Assembly (NCBI GenBank): GCA_002402175.1
Contig: NVVJ01000015.1
Coordinates: 14,839-62,114, forward strand
Reading direction: 5' to 3'
Source: SAR86 cluster bacterium
GTDB taxonomy: Bacteria; Pseudomonadota; Gammaproteobacteria; Pseudomonadales; Pseudohongiellaceae
Length of the DNA: 47,276 bases
Position 1 is the stretch's first letter. Every line of letters starts with the position of its first letter. Positions 9,001-17,841 of the stretch are shown here, one piece after another. Both the position numbers and the translations under genes were made by a program. Under the pieces are notes generated by a model that worked only from the letters and a program-made list of their open reading frames with translations, searched no databases and had not been told where the DNA came from.

Positions 9001-10598
9001 ATGACAATATTGCTCGCATACGTCACTCAACTCCTGGCGTTGGACTCATTAGTCCTCCTCCGCATCATGATATTTATTCTATCGAAGATATCGCGCAGCT
9101 AATTCACGATTTAAAAAATGCCAATCGCGAAGCACGCATCAGTGTAAAGCTGGTTGCTGAAATTGGCGTAGGCACTATTGCTGCCGGAGTTACCAAAGCA
9201 AAGACAGATCATCTTGTAATTGCAGGTCATGATGGAGGCACAGGTGCTTCTCCATTAACTTCTATTAAACACGCAGGTTTGCCATGGGAGTTAGGCGTTG
9301 CCGAAACCCATCAAACTCTTGTTATGAATAATTTGCGATCTCGTGTTGTGCTTCAGACTGACGGCCAGCTTAAAACCGGTCGCGACATAGCCATCGCTGC
9401 GCTACTTGGCGCTGAAGAATTTGGATTCGCCACCGCGCCGCTTATTACTCTTGGTTGCATTATGATGCGTAAGTGTCACTTAAACACCTGTCCGGTAGGC
9501 ATTGCTACGCAAGACCCGGAACTACGTAAAAAATTCAAAGGCAAACCAGAACACGTTGTTAACTACCTGTTTATGGTGGCAGAAGATATGCGCAACATCA
9601 TGGCTACACTTGGTGTGCGCACGGTCAATGAAATGGTCGGCCGTGTTGATTTACTAGATACCAAACGTGCTATAGGCCACTGGAAGGCTGACGGGCTGGA
9701 CTTAAGTGCAATACTGGAACCAGCCAAAGTAATCTTTGAAGGCACTGAGTTTTACAAGACCAAAGAGCAGGATCACGGGCTGGAAAAAGCCCTGGACAAT
9801 GAATTGATTCGTCTTTCTAGTAAAGCACTCGAAAGCGGCGAAAAAGTATTCATCGAACACGAAATTATTAATACCAATCGTGTTGTCGGCACTATGCTTT
9901 CCAATGAAGTTGCCAAACGCTGGAAAGAAGAAATGCTGCCGGAAGATACGATCAATATAAAATTCCATGGCTCGGCAGGACAAAGCCTTGGTGCCTGGCT
10001 GGCCAAAGGAATAACTTTAACCGTTGAAGGCGATGCAAACGATTATGTGGGGAAAGGCTTATCCGGCGGCAAGATAATTATTTATCCACCAAAAGAAAGC
10101 ACCTTCAAGGCGGAAGAAAATATTATTTCCGGTAACGTGAACCTTTACGGCGCTACCAGTGGAGAAGCCTACATTCGCGGCATAGCCGCTGAACGCTTCG
10201 CTGTAAGAAATAGTGGCGCAAGTGCGGTAGTAGAAGGCATTGGCGATCATGGCTGCGAATATATGACCGGTGGCCGCGTTGTGGTACTGGGCAAAACTGG
10301 CCGAAACTTTGGCGCCGGCATGAGCGGCGGCGTAGCCTATGTTTGGGACCCTGCTGGAGAATTTCCACGGCAATGCAACAAGGACACTTTTGAACTGGAA
10401 TCAGTTGACGACAGTGAAGACATACTTGAACTGCAAACTCTAATTAAAAATCATCTGCACTATACAGATTCGCAGCTTGCCAAAAATATTCTGGAAAACT
10501 GGGATCAGTCACTGACAGAATTCGTTAAAGTGATGCCGAGTGACTACAAGCGAGTGCTTGCTGAGCGAGCCGCTGATAAAACAGCGTTAGTTGCCTAA
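6027..10598 (+). CDS. gltB: Glutamate synthase (NADPH) large subunit
   Basis: A 1523-residue protein, normal length for the alpha subunit. It makes glutamate from glutamine and 2-oxoglutarate in the cytoplasm (GS-GOGAT nitrogen assimilation). Domains in order: an N-terminal class-II glutaminase whose catalytic Cys29 (DSCGVGF) should be exposed by propeptide removal; a central domain; the FMN-binding synthase domain with ATGAMSFGSIS, KPGEGGELPG and GHDGGTGASP; the [3Fe-4S] cysteines in MMRKCHLNTCPVG; and a C-terminal beta-helix with Gly-rich repeats (GGRVVVLGKTGRNFGAGMSGG). The start ATG has only a weak purine-rich site (TAAGAGAAC). It is followed after 77 bases by gltD. Many long antisense open frames overlap it and are shadows. 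Confidence 0.97.
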   Translation: MSKQIHTPLKFGFPEKTGLYDPAQEKDSCGVGFVANIKGQPSHQIMLDAYHLNSRMDHRGGCGFEANTGDGAGILMALPHSFFQKIAKQEFNKDLPSAGQYAVGNIFLPEINEEREKCQQVIEQIISEESQILTGWREVPTDADGADVGPAARMAQPKIMQLFITAESGLSGEQFERKIYIIRKRFTHRLRGDASLTEAKQVYACSLSTKVIVYKGMLTPGQLFPFYRDLTNPKFETHMAMVHSRFSTNTFPSWDRAQPNRFMSHNGEINTLRGNVNSMVSRQGTVKTDVFGDKLQELFPVIDDDCSDSGSFDAVLEFMLLSGRSLQESVMMMIPEAWQSDVNMDQAKKDFYEYHSALMEPWDGPASIVFSDGNYIGAVLDRNGLRPSRYYVTHDDKVIMASEVGVVHVDPANVKIKGRLQPGKMFLLDFEQGRLIPDEELKQTISSKRPYGEWLKQNKVTLADIAGDNAAPSLNGEDTLQRMQAFGYTTETMQFMLIPMVTEARDPLGSMGNDSALACLSDKPRMIYDYFKQLFAQVTNPAIDSIREEVVMSLQCFVGPEGNLLDTTPEQAHRLSLTHPIISNQELSDIKSMDCRGMKSQVIDTTYDIQDKNGFKDALTRICDEATSAIANGFSFIVLSDRNISKNRIPLSALIACGAVHHHLIGNRKRTQIGLVIETGEAREVHHHCLLTGYGADAINPYLAFEALWQANKEGLLGKEYSEEDTLVAAYKKAVAKGMLKVMAKMGISTLQSYKGAQIFEAVGLASEIVDRCFVGTASRVQGINFDALIEESKRRHSIGFPQRDCDRIPVLNNPGDFHWRSGGDAHMWNPSTISSLQLAARTNSADAYASFAKHSDEDSTRRCTFRGLLKFRTDINTPISVDEVEPVSEIVKRFATGAMSFGSISQESHETLAIAMNRLGGKSNTGEGGEDSARFEPMANGDSKRSAIKQVASGRFGVTIGYLTNADELQIKISQGAKPGEGGELPGSKVDDNIARIRHSTPGVGLISPPPHHDIYSIEDIAQLIHDLKNANREARISVKLVAEIGVGTIAAGVTKAKTDHLVIAGHDGGTGASPLTSIKHAGLPWELGVAETHQTLVMNNLRSRVVLQTDGQLKTGRDIAIAALLGAEEFGFATAPLITLGCIMMRKCHLNTCPVGIATQDPELRKKFKGKPEHVVNYLFMVAEDMRNIMATLGVRTVNEMVGRVDLLDTKRAIGHWKADGLDLSAILEPAKVIFEGTEFYKTKEQDHGLEKALDNELIRLSSKALESGEKVFIEHEIINTNRVVGTMLSNEVAKRWKEEMLPEDTINIKFHGSAGQSLGAWLAKGITLTVEGDANDYVGKGLSGGKIIIYPPKESTFKAEENIISGNVNLYGATSGEAYIRGIAAERFAVRNSGASAVVEGIGDHGCEYMTGGRVVVLGKTGRNFGAGMSGGVAYVWDPAGEFPRQCNKDTFELESVDDSEDILELQTLIKNHLHYTDSQLAKNILENWDQSLTEFVKVMPSDYKRVLAERAADKTALVA

Positions 10599-10675
10599 AA
10601 ACGAAACGCTGTCACACCAATTCAGAATTGCGATGCGGCTCTGACTAACAAGATTAAGATTGTCTGGAACGTTAA

Positions 10676-12112
10676 ATGGGTAAACCAACAGGATTTAAAG
10701 AATTTGACCGGCTAACAGAGCCCTATCGCAATGCGATGGACAGGCTGGTTGATTATAAGGAAATTTATACAGACCATGATGAGGCACTGCTAAACAAGCA
10801 GGGTGCTCGATGCATGGATTGTGGCGTACCTTTTTGTCAATCTGAAGAAGGTTGCCCAGTTTACAATCTGATACCCGAATGGAACGATCTGGTCTATAAG
10901 AATCGCTGGAAGGAAGCGCTGGATCGTCTGCATAAAACCAATAATTTCCCCGAGTTCACTGGACGTGTTTGCCCAGCACCTTGTGAAGGCGCCTGTGTAT
11001 TAGGTGTGAACGAGCCTGCCGTTACCATTAAGAATATTGAATGCGCGATTATAGACAAGGGCTTTGAGAATGGCTGGGTGGTTGCAAACCCACCAACCCA
11101 GCGCAGCGGAAAGACTGTTGCCATTGTAGGCTCCGGCCCTGCTGGCCTGGCGGCGGCGGCGCAATTAAATCTTGCCGGACATGAAGTCACCGTTTTTGAG
11201 CGTGATGACCGCATAGGCGGATTGCTGATGTATGGCATTCCGAATATGAAGCTTGAGAAAAATGTTGTAGAGCGTCGAGTAAATCTACTAAAAGAAGAGG
11301 GCGTTACTTTTCTTGTGAACGCTGACGTAGGTGGTAGTGGCGAAAATGCTATCGCTATCGATAAGTTGCTTACAGATTTTGATGCACTCCTGCTGGCAAC
11401 CGGGGCCACTACTCCTCGTGATTTGAATATTTCCCATAGAGAAGGAAATGGCATTCATTTCGCCATGGAATTTCTGTATAAAAATACCAAAAGCCTGCTT
11501 GATTCGAATCTTGAAGACGGAAACTATCTAAGCGCCAAAGACAAAAACGTCATCGTTATAGGTGGCGGCGACACCGGAACAGATTGCATAGGTACATCTT
11601 TGCGCCACGGTTGTAAATCTCTGGTTAATTTCGAAATCATGCCAAAGCCACCGGTTGATCGTGCAGACGATAACCCCTGGCCATTGTGGCCAAAAATTTA
11701 CCGTGTCGACTACGGTCATGAAGAGGCCAGCGGAAAATACGGACAAGACCCAAGAGTCTATTCTGTGTCCGGCAAAGAATTCGTGCGTGACGATGACGGA
11801 AATTTACTTGGTATCAACACTGTTGAAGTTGACGGAAATTTCAAGGAAATACCAGGAACAATTAAATTTTGGGAGGCCGATCTGATTCTGCTTTCAATGG
11901 GTTTTCTTGGACCAGAGCATTACGTTAGCGAACCACTTGGTCTTGAACTGGATAAGCGCTCAAACTACAAAGCCGAGTACAAAAATTTTCTAACATCCAA
12001 TGCCAAAGTTTTTGCCGCCGGTGATTGCCGACGCGGTCAGTCTCTGGTTGTTAGAGCCATTGATGAAGGCCGCTTGGTGGCTGAACAGATCGATCAATTT
12101 CTACTCGCCTAG
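10676..12112 (+). CDS. gltD: Glutamate synthase small subunit
   Basis: A 478-residue beta subunit that passes electrons from NADPH through FAD and Fe-S clusters to GltB. The N-terminal Cys-rich region ([31 protein letters not shown]) would hold the two [4Fe-4S] clusters. The FAD dinucleotide motif is [17 protein letters not shown] near 148-164, and the NADPH motif is [13 protein letters not shown] near 292-304. The C terminus has the expected FAD-closing segment [17 protein letters not shown]. Length and motif order are normal. The start ATG follows GGAAC. It lies 77 bases after gltB and 11 bases before the MAPEG gene, so the three are probably one operon. Confidence 0.97.
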   Translation: MGKPTGFKEFDRLTEPYRNAMDRLVDYKEIYTDHDEALLNKQGARCMDCGVPFCQSEEGCPVYNLIPEWNDLVYKNRWKEALDRLHKTNNFPEFTGRVCPAPCEGACVLGVNEPAVTIKNIECAIIDKGFENGWVVANPPTQRSGKTVAIVGSGPAGLAAAAQLNLAGHEVTVFERDDRIGGLLMYGIPNMKLEKNVVERRVNLLKEEGVTFLVNADVGGSGENAIAIDKLLTDFDALLLATGATTPRDLNISHREGNGIHFAMEFLYKNTKSLLDSNLEDGNYLSAKDKNVIVIGGGDTGTDCIGTSLRHGCKSLVNFEIMPKPPVDRADDNPWPLWPKIYRVDYGHEEASGKYGQDPRVYSVSGKEFVRDDDGNLLGINTVEVDGNFKEIPGTIKFWEADLILLSMGFLGPEHYVSEPLGLELDKRSNYKAEYKNFLTSNAKVFAAGDCRRGQSLVVRAIDEGRLVAEQIDQFLLA

Positions 12113-12123
12113 CTGGAAGCTCT

Positions 12124-12537
12124 ATGAATCAAGCCCTAATATTTGCCCCAGTACTTGCTCAGATTAGTTTAACCTTGATGATATTTTTATTGCTTGGTAA
12201 ACGCAGAGCAGCTGATGCCAAAGCAGGTACGGTAGATCTGAAGCGAGTGGCATTGGACAACAGAGGCTGGTCTGATTCAGTTATAAAAGTATCGAACAAT
12301 CTCGACAACCAGTTTCAGACCCCAGTTTTGTTTTATATGCTGTGCATTGTACTAGTTCAGTTTAACGCAGTAAGCACCCTGACTCTGGGGCTAGCCTGGA
12401 CATTTGTGTTCACTCGTTACTCCCACGCCTTTGTACACGTTGGTTCAAATTACATTCCCCTTCGGCTTCCGCTATTTTTGCTAGGTGTTGTTTCTTTATT
12501 GCTGATGACCGGCATTGCTATTGCGGAACTGATTTAG
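12124..12537 (+). CDS. MAPEG-family membrane protein
   Basis: A 137-residue protein with four hydrophobic helices. It matches the MAPEG family (membrane-associated proteins in eicosanoid and glutathione metabolism) in overall pattern and in the segment NNLDNQFQTPVLFYMLC, followed by TRYSHAFVHVGSNYIPLRL. Bacterial members are uncharacterised or act as glutathione-dependent detoxification enzymes. The gene begins 11 bases after gltD with a GGAAG site, so it is probably co-transcribed, although nothing links it to nitrogen metabolism. Its 3' end overlaps the end of soxR on the opposite strand by 42 bases. Confidence 0.85.
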   Translation: MNQALIFAPVLAQISLTLMIFLLLGKRRAADAKAGTVDLKRVALDNRGWSDSVIKVSNNLDNQFQTPVLFYMLCIVLVQFNAVSTLTLGLAWTFVFTRYSHAFVHVGSNYIPLRLPLFLLGVVSLLLMTGIAIAELI

Positions 12538-12984
12538 TCTCTTTGCCACGCGCTCTAAAATCACTGGCCCATTGCCTTCCGCATTAAGTTTGTCGTCCTC
12601 GTTGTAAATCGGACAATTCTTCATCGACAAACATCCACAGCCTATACAGCCCGTTAGAGAATCACGCAAACGCTCCAGATAGGCGATTCGAGCGTTCAGC
12701 TCCCCCTGCCAGCGCCTGGACAGTTTCTCCCAGTCTTTTACTGTAGGGGTACGTTGATCTGGCAACGCCGCAAATGCCTGCTTAATGGCCGTCAGACTTA
12801 TACCCATTTTTTGAGCTGCCTTTATTACGGAAACACGACGCAGCACATCTGCTTTGTAGCGTCGTTGATTACCTGCATTGCGCCAACTACGTATCAGACC
12901 CTTGGTTTCATAAAAGTGCAGAGTACTAACATTAACACCGCAACGCTTTGCGACCTTGCCTACGGTCCAGTTTGAATCACTCAC
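12496..12984 (-). CDS. soxR: Redox-sensitive MerR-family regulator SoxR
   Basis: A 162-residue activator. The winged-helix DNA-binding domain is at the N terminus (WTVGKVAKRCGVNVSTLHFYE). A dimerisation helix spans about 80-112, followed by the [2Fe-2S] cysteines Cys113, Cys116, Cys118 and Cys124 in the arrangement CIGCGCLSMKNC that defines SoxR. Oxidation of the cluster by superoxide or redox-cycling compounds activates target promoters with an overlong spacer. A matching operator lies between soxR and the divergent VOC gene, so this SoxR very likely controls that gene pair and may regulate itself. The 3' end overlaps the MAPEG gene. The C-terminal tail after Pro140 is somewhat longer than in E. 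coli SoxR. Confidence 0.96.
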   Translation of the reverse strand: MSDSNWTVGKVAKRCGVNVSTLHFYETKGLIRSWRNAGNQRRYKADVLRRVSVIKAAQKMGISLTAIKQAFAALPDQRTPTVKDWEKLSRRWQGELNARIAYLERLRDSLTGCIGCGCLSMKNCPIYNEDDKLNAEGNGPVILERVAKRLNQFRNSNAGHQQ

Positions 12985-13031
12985 GCAACTTCTCCTGAAA
13001 AAATATTTTCCAATGATAATGAAATAAGCGC

Positions 13032-13062
13032 TTTACCTCAACTTAACTTGAGGTATTAGAAT
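13032..13062 (+). promoter_or_regulatory. SoxR-type promoter and operator
   Basis: The -35 element TTTACC (13032-13037) and the -10 element TAGAAT (13057-13062) are 19 bases apart, the overlong spacer typical of SoxR targets. The spacer holds the near-palindrome CCTCAACTTAACTTGAGG (13036-13053), which differs at only one position from the E. coli soxS operator core as I remember it. It lies between soxR and the VOC gene and reads toward the latter. Confidence 0.92.
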
Positions 13063-13097
13063 GACTATACATTGAATTAACGCGGAGTAAAAAAATC

Positions 13098-13517
13098 ATG
13101 CTGCATCTTGAGCATATAAATCTGGTAGTAAAAGACATTTCAGCGGCACTTAAATTCTACCAGGCCGCGTTTCCCCATTGGCATGTTCGCGATAGCGGTG
13201 AAAGCGAATGGTTTGGTAAGCAAAGAAACTGGCTTCACTTTGGAGATGACTACCAATATCTTACCTTTAACGACGATGGAGTCGGTGACAACAGAGACCT
13301 TGATGGTCATCAAACCGGCCTGGCTCACTTTGCCTTTGTTACCGACAATATCGATGCGCTGATAAAGCGCCTAGCTGAGGCGGGTTTTGCAGCAGACAAG
13401 GGTGGAGCCGTGGAACCGTATCGAAAAAACGCTTACTTTATAGACCCCGCCGGATTTGAAGTGGAGTTTGTACAGTACCTCAGCGATGTTCCACAGCAGC
13501 GAAATCTATCGAGCTAG
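13098..13517 (+). CDS. VOC-family (glyoxalase/bleomycin-resistance fold) protein
   Basis: A 139-residue cytoplasmic protein with the paired beta-alpha-beta-beta-beta modules of the vicinal oxygen chelate family. Likely metal or substrate residues include His4 near LEHINLVV, the His in HFAFVTDN and the Glu in FEVEFVQYL. It could be a glyoxalase-like lyase, a dioxygenase or a drug-binding protein; the exact activity cannot be told. The start ATG follows GGAG at about ten bases. It is the first gene behind the SoxR promoter and is followed 36 bases later by an FMN reductase, so it is probably a redox-stress detoxification gene. Confidence 0.88.
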   Translation: MLHLEHINLVVKDISAALKFYQAAFPHWHVRDSGESEWFGKQRNWLHFGDDYQYLTFNDDGVGDNRDLDGHQTGLAHFAFVTDNIDALIKRLAEAGFAADKGGAVEPYRKNAYFIDPAGFEVEFVQYLSDVPQQRNLSS

Positions 13518-13553
13518 CAATCGAATGACAGTGACTTTAACTGGAGAACACAA

Positions 13554-14081
13554 ATGAATGTATTAGCCTTTGCGGCAAGCAACAGCACACACTCAATCAA
13601 CCGAACATTAGCTTCCTATGCAGCTAATTTGATAGAGGGCGCCAATGTAGAAATGCTTGATATTAACGATTATGAAATGCCTATTTTCAGCGATGTGCGG
13701 GAAGCGGAGCTTGGACAGCCTGAACAGGCAAAGGCATTCTATCGAAAAATCAGCAAAGCCGACGCCCTGGTTATATCTTTTGCCGAGCATAATGGGACTT
13801 ATACTGCCGCGTACAAAAACCTGTTCGACTGGACATCACGCATAGACGGTAAAGTATTCCAACACAAACCTGCGGTGTTTTTATCTACTTCACCTGGCCC
13901 AGGTGGTGCGGCTAGTGTATTGGCATCGGCGGTAAACTCGGCACCTTATTTTGCTGCCGATTTGAAGGCCAATGTTTCGGTGCCGAGCTTTCATGAAAAT
14001 TTTGATCTACAGGCCAATGAAATATCCAATCATGAGATAAGACAAGAACTACGCGAAGCTATACAACTGTTACAGGGCTGA
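13554..14081 (+). CDS. NADPH-dependent FMN reductase, flavodoxin-like
   Basis: A 175-residue member of the NADPH-dependent FMN reductase / ArsH-like quinone reductase family. The FMN phosphate loop is AASNSTHSINRTLA near residues 8-21. The second signature, FAEHNGTYTAAYKNLFDW (about 77-94), contains the family's flavin-contacting residues. A STSPGPGGA loop follows. The gene has a GGAG site, lies 36 bases downstream of the VOC gene and shares the SoxR promoter. Two-electron reduction of quinones or other redox cyclers is the natural role in this setting, inferred from family and context. Confidence 0.9.
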   Translation: MNVLAFAASNSTHSINRTLASYAANLIEGANVEMLDINDYEMPIFSDVREAELGQPEQAKAFYRKISKADALVISFAEHNGTYTAAYKNLFDWTSRIDGKVFQHKPAVFLSTSPGPGGAASVLASAVNSAPYFAADLKANVSVPSFHENFDLQANEISNHEIRQELREAIQLLQG

Positions 14082-14182
14082 ATTGGCGCGTTTGGTAACT
14101 CACTTTGCTAATCAGCGGCTGCTGTTCTCCGAATTGCCTTTCTGACATACTGGTAGCCATATTCCATTGTTGAGTCTGTTTC

Positions 14183-15157
14183 ATGAGTTCCTCTATTTCT
14201 TCGCCTGATTCAAACATTGTTTTAAGTTTAGAACACGTTGTTAAAACCTACGGCGATTTCACTGCCGTCGATGATTTAAGCCTGTCTATTCCTAAAGGTT
14301 CAATCTACGGTTTTCTTGGTCCCAATGGGGCGGGGAAAACCACGACCATTCGAATGATTCTGGAAATAATTAAACCCAAAAGTGGGAAAATTTCTATTTT
14401 GGGACATCCTTCAGCACTGGATGTAAGAAATCGTATTGGTTACTTACCCGAAGAAAAAGGCCTGTATAAGAAAATGAAAGTATGGGCATTGATTCAATAC
14501 TTTGCCATGTTAAAAGGAATGAGCAAAGCAGATGCCAAACATCAGGCATGGCATCTGCTAGAAAAGTATGGCCTGAAAGACTTCGCAGAGGCTAAAGTTG
14601 AATCACTGTCTAAAGGCATGGGACAAAAAGTACAGGTACTTTCTGCTGTAGCACACGAGCCTGAACTGATCATACTCGACGAGCCGTTTACTGGACTAGA
14701 CCCGGTAAATCAAACTGTGCTGGAAGAGCTGATTACGGATATGGCGAACAATGGACAAACCGTTATTTTTTCTACCCATGTTATGCAACATGCCGAGCGA
14801 CTCTGCGACAGTATTCTGCTGATTGCCAAAGGACGGAAAATATTTGATGGCACTGTTGCTGAAGCAAAATCGACTATTCCTCGCCGAGTAGTTATCGAAA
14901 CTAAAAATGACATTAGCCCTCTTGGTTCTATTGAAGGAATTGAAGAAATGTCTCGCTTAGAGATAACTGATGATAATGACTCCAGCGATGCACAATGGCA
15001 GTTGCGCATCTCCGAGCAGATTAACCCACAGGATATTTTGAAAGCGTGTTTCGAGAAGAACATTTCGTTAAGCCGCTTTGAATTTTCTGAACCCAGCCTG
15101 CACGATGTTTTTGTTCATCTTGTGGGTGACGAAGCCAGGGAGCATGCATTCAGATGA
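14183..15157 (+). CDS. ABC exporter ATP-binding protein, NatA-like
   Basis: A 324-residue cytoplasmic ATPase. Walker A is GPNGAGKTT near 47-55, the signature region is SLSKGMGQKVQ, Walker B is LIILDEPF and the switch His is in FSTHVM. A C-terminal domain of about 100 residues (DUF4162-like) is typical of the NatA/CcmA exporter group. Its stop overlaps the start of the permease gene in an ATGA arrangement, so the two are translationally coupled. The substrate is not visible: NatAB exports sodium in Bacillus, but many relatives export peptides or drugs. No strong ribosome-binding site precedes the ATG. Confidence 0.92.
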   Translation: MSSSISSPDSNIVLSLEHVVKTYGDFTAVDDLSLSIPKGSIYGFLGPNGAGKTTTIRMILEIIKPKSGKISILGHPSALDVRNRIGYLPEEKGLYKKMKVWALIQYFAMLKGMSKADAKHQAWHLLEKYGLKDFAEAKVESLSKGMGQKVQVLSAVAHEPELIILDEPFTGLDPVNQTVLEELITDMANNGQTVIFSTHVMQHAERLCDSILLIAKGRKIFDGTVAEAKSTIPRRVVIETKNDISPLGSIEGIEEMSRLEITDDNDSSDAQWQLRISEQINPQDILKACFEKNISLSRFEFSEPSLHDVFVHLVGDEAREHAFR

Positions 15158-16734
15158 GAATGATTCGTTTAATCGCCTGGCGCGAATACATGGAGAATGT
15201 GAAAACCAAAGGCTTCTGGGTGGGGATCATGATTTTCCCACTTATTTTTACCGCCATGTATTTCCTGCAAACAACACTTTCCAATACCACGCCCACCCGA
15301 TACTACATTTTGATTGACCAATCTGGCCAGTACGAACAGGCCGTTGCTACAGCAATTAGTCGCTCTCACCAGCAAAGAGTCTTACAGGAATTTGTGAATT
15401 ATCTGTTGGACAACCGTAAAGAATCAGACCTGGAACTTACCGCAGCAAGTGCTTCCACCGCGGCGGATCAATTAATCGATAGCGTGGATGACGATGAAGT
15501 TGCAGCTTTAGATGAATGGCTAGAAAGCGGTGGGCTGGATTTTGCCCTCACTATGGCCAGTCCCTATCTTGTAGAGGACATACAGCCCTTCGAACAACCC
15601 AGCAATCAATTCATTGCCGCGACTATTCCCCCTGAAGTAGACATTACAGCATCACCTGCTGACATTGCATTGGCGCTAAAACCATACCTTAGCGGAGATA
15701 AACAAATTACCGCTGACGGCGAATCGGGCACTCTGTTTGCCTTGATTCTCATTCCTGAAAATGTGAACCAGGACATCACTCGCCCGAACACTATGGCGCA
15801 ACCTCCTCAACAACGTGCTGGAATTCAGTACTGGGCAAAAAATCTAACCGATTCACGCTTACCCGATGCGATTATCCGCAGCATTAATTCTGAAATTCGC
15901 AATCGAGAGTACATTGAGCTTGGTGTAGATAACCAAGTTGTCAGAAATGTACAACGCACCAGAATGCCACTTAGCCAACTGGACCCCACGGCTGATGAAG
16001 GCGAGGAAGCGGTCAGCCTGGCTGATACCTTTAGACAGCTGGCGCCAATTGGTTTCGTGTATTTGATGCTTATCTCGTTGATGCAAAATGTTCAGTATCT
16101 TTTGAGCAATACTATCGAAGAAAAATCCAATCGTATTATTGAAGTTCTACTCGCTTCAGTAACGGCGTCAGAGCTTATGATGGGAAAATTGCTTGGCATT
16201 GGTATGTCCGGCCTGACCACTATCGCTGTCTGGCTACTTTCCTTCTATCTGTTTGTCACTCTTTACGACAGCAACGAGACGGAATTGATTTCTCAAATAC
16301 TGGAAATTGTATTGAGCTCAGAGCTAATCCCGTGGTTTGTATTTTACTATTTTGCTGGCTATGCACTTTACTCGGGAATATTCCTGGCAATCGGCAGTCT
16401 GTGTAATACGCTCAAGGAAGCGCAGGCCATGATGATGCCAATGATACTAATACAGATTGTTCCGGTAGCTATGATGGCGTTTGTGGTGCTAGACCCAAAT
16501 AATCCCATTGTTCGTGCCATGTCCTGGTTTCCTCTGTTCACACCTTACTTAATGATGAATCGGGCAGCTGCCGACCCGCCAATGGTTGACGTGATAGGTA
16601 CCACCATTGTGTTGATTCTAAGTATTATTTTTGTGCTTTGGCTTTCAGGAAAGGTGTTCAAGGCTGGCGTGCTAAGAACCGGGCAGCCACCGAGGCTGGT
16701 CGAGTTGTATCGTATGATACGTAGTCATGACTAG
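15154..16734 (+). CDS. ABC-2 type permease, NatB-like
   Basis: A 526-residue permease. One N-terminal membrane helix (about 22-43) is followed by an extracytoplasmic domain of about 240 residues. A C-terminal bundle of about five or six helices begins at QLAPIGFVYLMLISLM. The segment NTIEEKSNRIIEVLLASV is the hallmark coupling motif of the NatB / ABC2_membrane_3 family. It works with the upstream ATPase, which it overlaps by four bases. A Gln/Asp/Glu-rich periplasmic domain and an odd run of acidic residues near 95-125 fit an exported loop. Confidence 0.92.
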   Translation: MRMIRLIAWREYMENVKTKGFWVGIMIFPLIFTAMYFLQTTLSNTTPTRYYILIDQSGQYEQAVATAISRSHQQRVLQEFVNYLLDNRKESDLELTAASASTAADQLIDSVDDDEVAALDEWLESGGLDFALTMASPYLVEDIQPFEQPSNQFIAATIPPEVDITASPADIALALKPYLSGDKQITADGESGTLFALILIPENVNQDITRPNTMAQPPQQRAGIQYWAKNLTDSRLPDAIIRSINSEIRNREYIELGVDNQVVRNVQRTRMPLSQLDPTADEGEEAVSLADTFRQLAPIGFVYLMLISLMQNVQYLLSNTIEEKSNRIIEVLLASVTASELMMGKLLGIGMSGLTTIAVWLLSFYLFVTLYDSNETELISQILEIVLSSELIPWFVFYYFAGYALYSGIFLAIGSLCNTLKEAQAMMMPMILIQIVPVAMMAFVVLDPNNPIVRAMSWFPLFTPYLMMNRAAADPPMVDVIGTTIVLILSIIFVLWLSGKVFKAGVLRTGQPPRLVELYRMIRSHD

Positions 16735-16785
16735 AGGCAGTTAGTAGACGGTAGTAGGCTGTAATTATCTGTTAATTTGATAACT

Positions 16786-17130
16786 CTAGTTATCAACTTC
16801 GTCTACAGAGCGCTTGAAAGATATTTGGCAATGAACACATTTTGAAGTAATCAGGTTTAACCAAATTGTAGTCACGAAAAATTGCCCGTGACATTTTGGG
16901 CAACGTCGCCTCGACATATCCACTGCAAAAATCGCATACAGCGCCATATAAATCCACATTAGCGTGTCAACGTCCCGCTCATTATTCAGCAGCACCCAAA
17001 CAGAAATAATGTAAACCGGCAGAGTCCAGAAGCACACCAGCATTCTGGTTCGTGCTCTTCGGATCTTGCGCAAAGTAGATTGCATTTTTAGATCGCTGCT
17101 GTTTTCTTTTTCTTCAGATTGCGTGGACAT
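16786..17130 (-). CDS. Small membrane protein with zinc-ribbon cysteines
   Basis: A 114-residue protein that I cannot assign to a family. A charged N terminus (about 1-29) is followed by two hydrophobic helices (about 30-50 and 56-72). The C-terminal part has the pattern C77-PK-C80 ... C98-VH-C101, which looks like a treble-clef or zinc-ribbon site on the cytoplasmic side. Such proteins are common as uncharacterised inner-membrane proteins in marine Gammaproteobacteria. It converges on the ABC permease gene, and an 8-bp inverted repeat (TTGATAAC / GTTATCAA, 16777-16796) overlaps its stop codon. Confidence 0.7.
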   Translation of the reverse strand: MSTQSEEKENSSDLKMQSTLRKIRRARTRMLVCFWTLPVYIISVWVLLNNERDVDTLMWIYMALYAIFAVDMSRRRCPKCHGQFFVTTIWLNLITSKCVHCQISFKRSVDEVDN

Positions 17131-17206
17131 AATGTTTAGTCTAGAACATATAAAGATAATTAATGTAGCGGATGCAACAAGGTAAGTACACGTGAAAAGC
17201 CTTCAT

Positions 17207-17839
17207 CTAGGCTAAAAACGAAGTCACTCCATTCCAGCCCTGGCTTATGCCAATTAGAAGCAGTATTCCAGCCAGTAATCGATTAATCAGTAGGCCACTC
17301 TCCCGTAAATGGGCTTTAAGATATGAACTGGCAATAACAAAACCATAAAGCGCCGCCAGTTTTCCTAACAGTACGCCTGCCAGAAAACCCAGCAGATAAA
17401 CACCCTCATACTGAAAAGTAAAATATTGACTAATAGTTGCCAGGGCAAATATCCAGAACGGAATTGCTTGCGGATTCAAGACGGCAACCAAAAGCCCTTT
17501 CTTAAAAAAGGAATTCTTTTGGCTTAGCTCTTGGTTATCTAAGGTAGGTTGAGGCTTTCGTGTAAATACAAATATTGCCAGTGCCACAAAAACAAAGGCG
17601 AAGACAAATTTTATAACAATACTTGAATCAAGATAGCGGCTTATTACTGACCCGAAGAAGATCGCTACCAAGGCCTCGACAATTTCAATCAACGACGCGG
17701 CAATAACAACTTCAATTCCCTGCGTTGGACTATAATCTACTGTAGTTTTTACTACTGTTAAATTTATTGGGCCAAAGGGAATCGTGCCTAAAAAGCAAGC
17801 CGTGAAACCTACCAGGAAATAGAGCAGCGTACTGTCCAC
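17207..17839 (-). CDS. LysE/RhtB-like exporter
   Basis: A 210-residue membrane protein with about six hydrophobic helices. The N-terminal segment FLGTIPFGPINLTVVKTTV and the central segment LLVAVLNPQAIPFWIFAL are the two conserved Pro-containing motifs of LysE-type amino-acid exporters. The start is GTG at 17837-17839, two bases after the stop of the upstream ABC exporter gene, with AAGGGAT inside the end of that gene. The two are almost certainly co-transcribed and may be translationally coupled. The substrate is unknown. Confidence 0.85.
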   Translation of the reverse strand: MDSTLLYFLVGFTACFLGTIPFGPINLTVVKTTVDYSPTQGIEVVIAASLIEIVEALVAIFFGSVISRYLDSSIVIKFVFAFVFVALAIFVFTRKPQPTLDNQELSQKNSFFKKGLLVAVLNPQAIPFWIFALATISQYFTFQYEGVYLLGFLAGVLLGKLAALYGFVIASSYLKAHLRESGLLINRLLAGILLLIGISQGWNGVTSFLA

Positions 17840-17841
17840 TG

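Noticed and set aside
6275..10373. Several open frames of 60-116 codons antisense or out of frame in gltB
   Set aside because: They are shadows of a gltB gene with intact motifs along its whole length.
10894..11454. 186-codon open frame antisense to gltD
   Set aside because: It lies entirely within the well-supported gltD gene, has no recognisable domain and is Ser/Arg-rich as shadow frames usually are.
16777..16796. TTGATAAC / GTTATCAA hairpin as terminator between converging genes
   Set aside because: The stem is AT-rich and lacks a T-run on either strand, and it overlaps a stop codon. Too weak to call.
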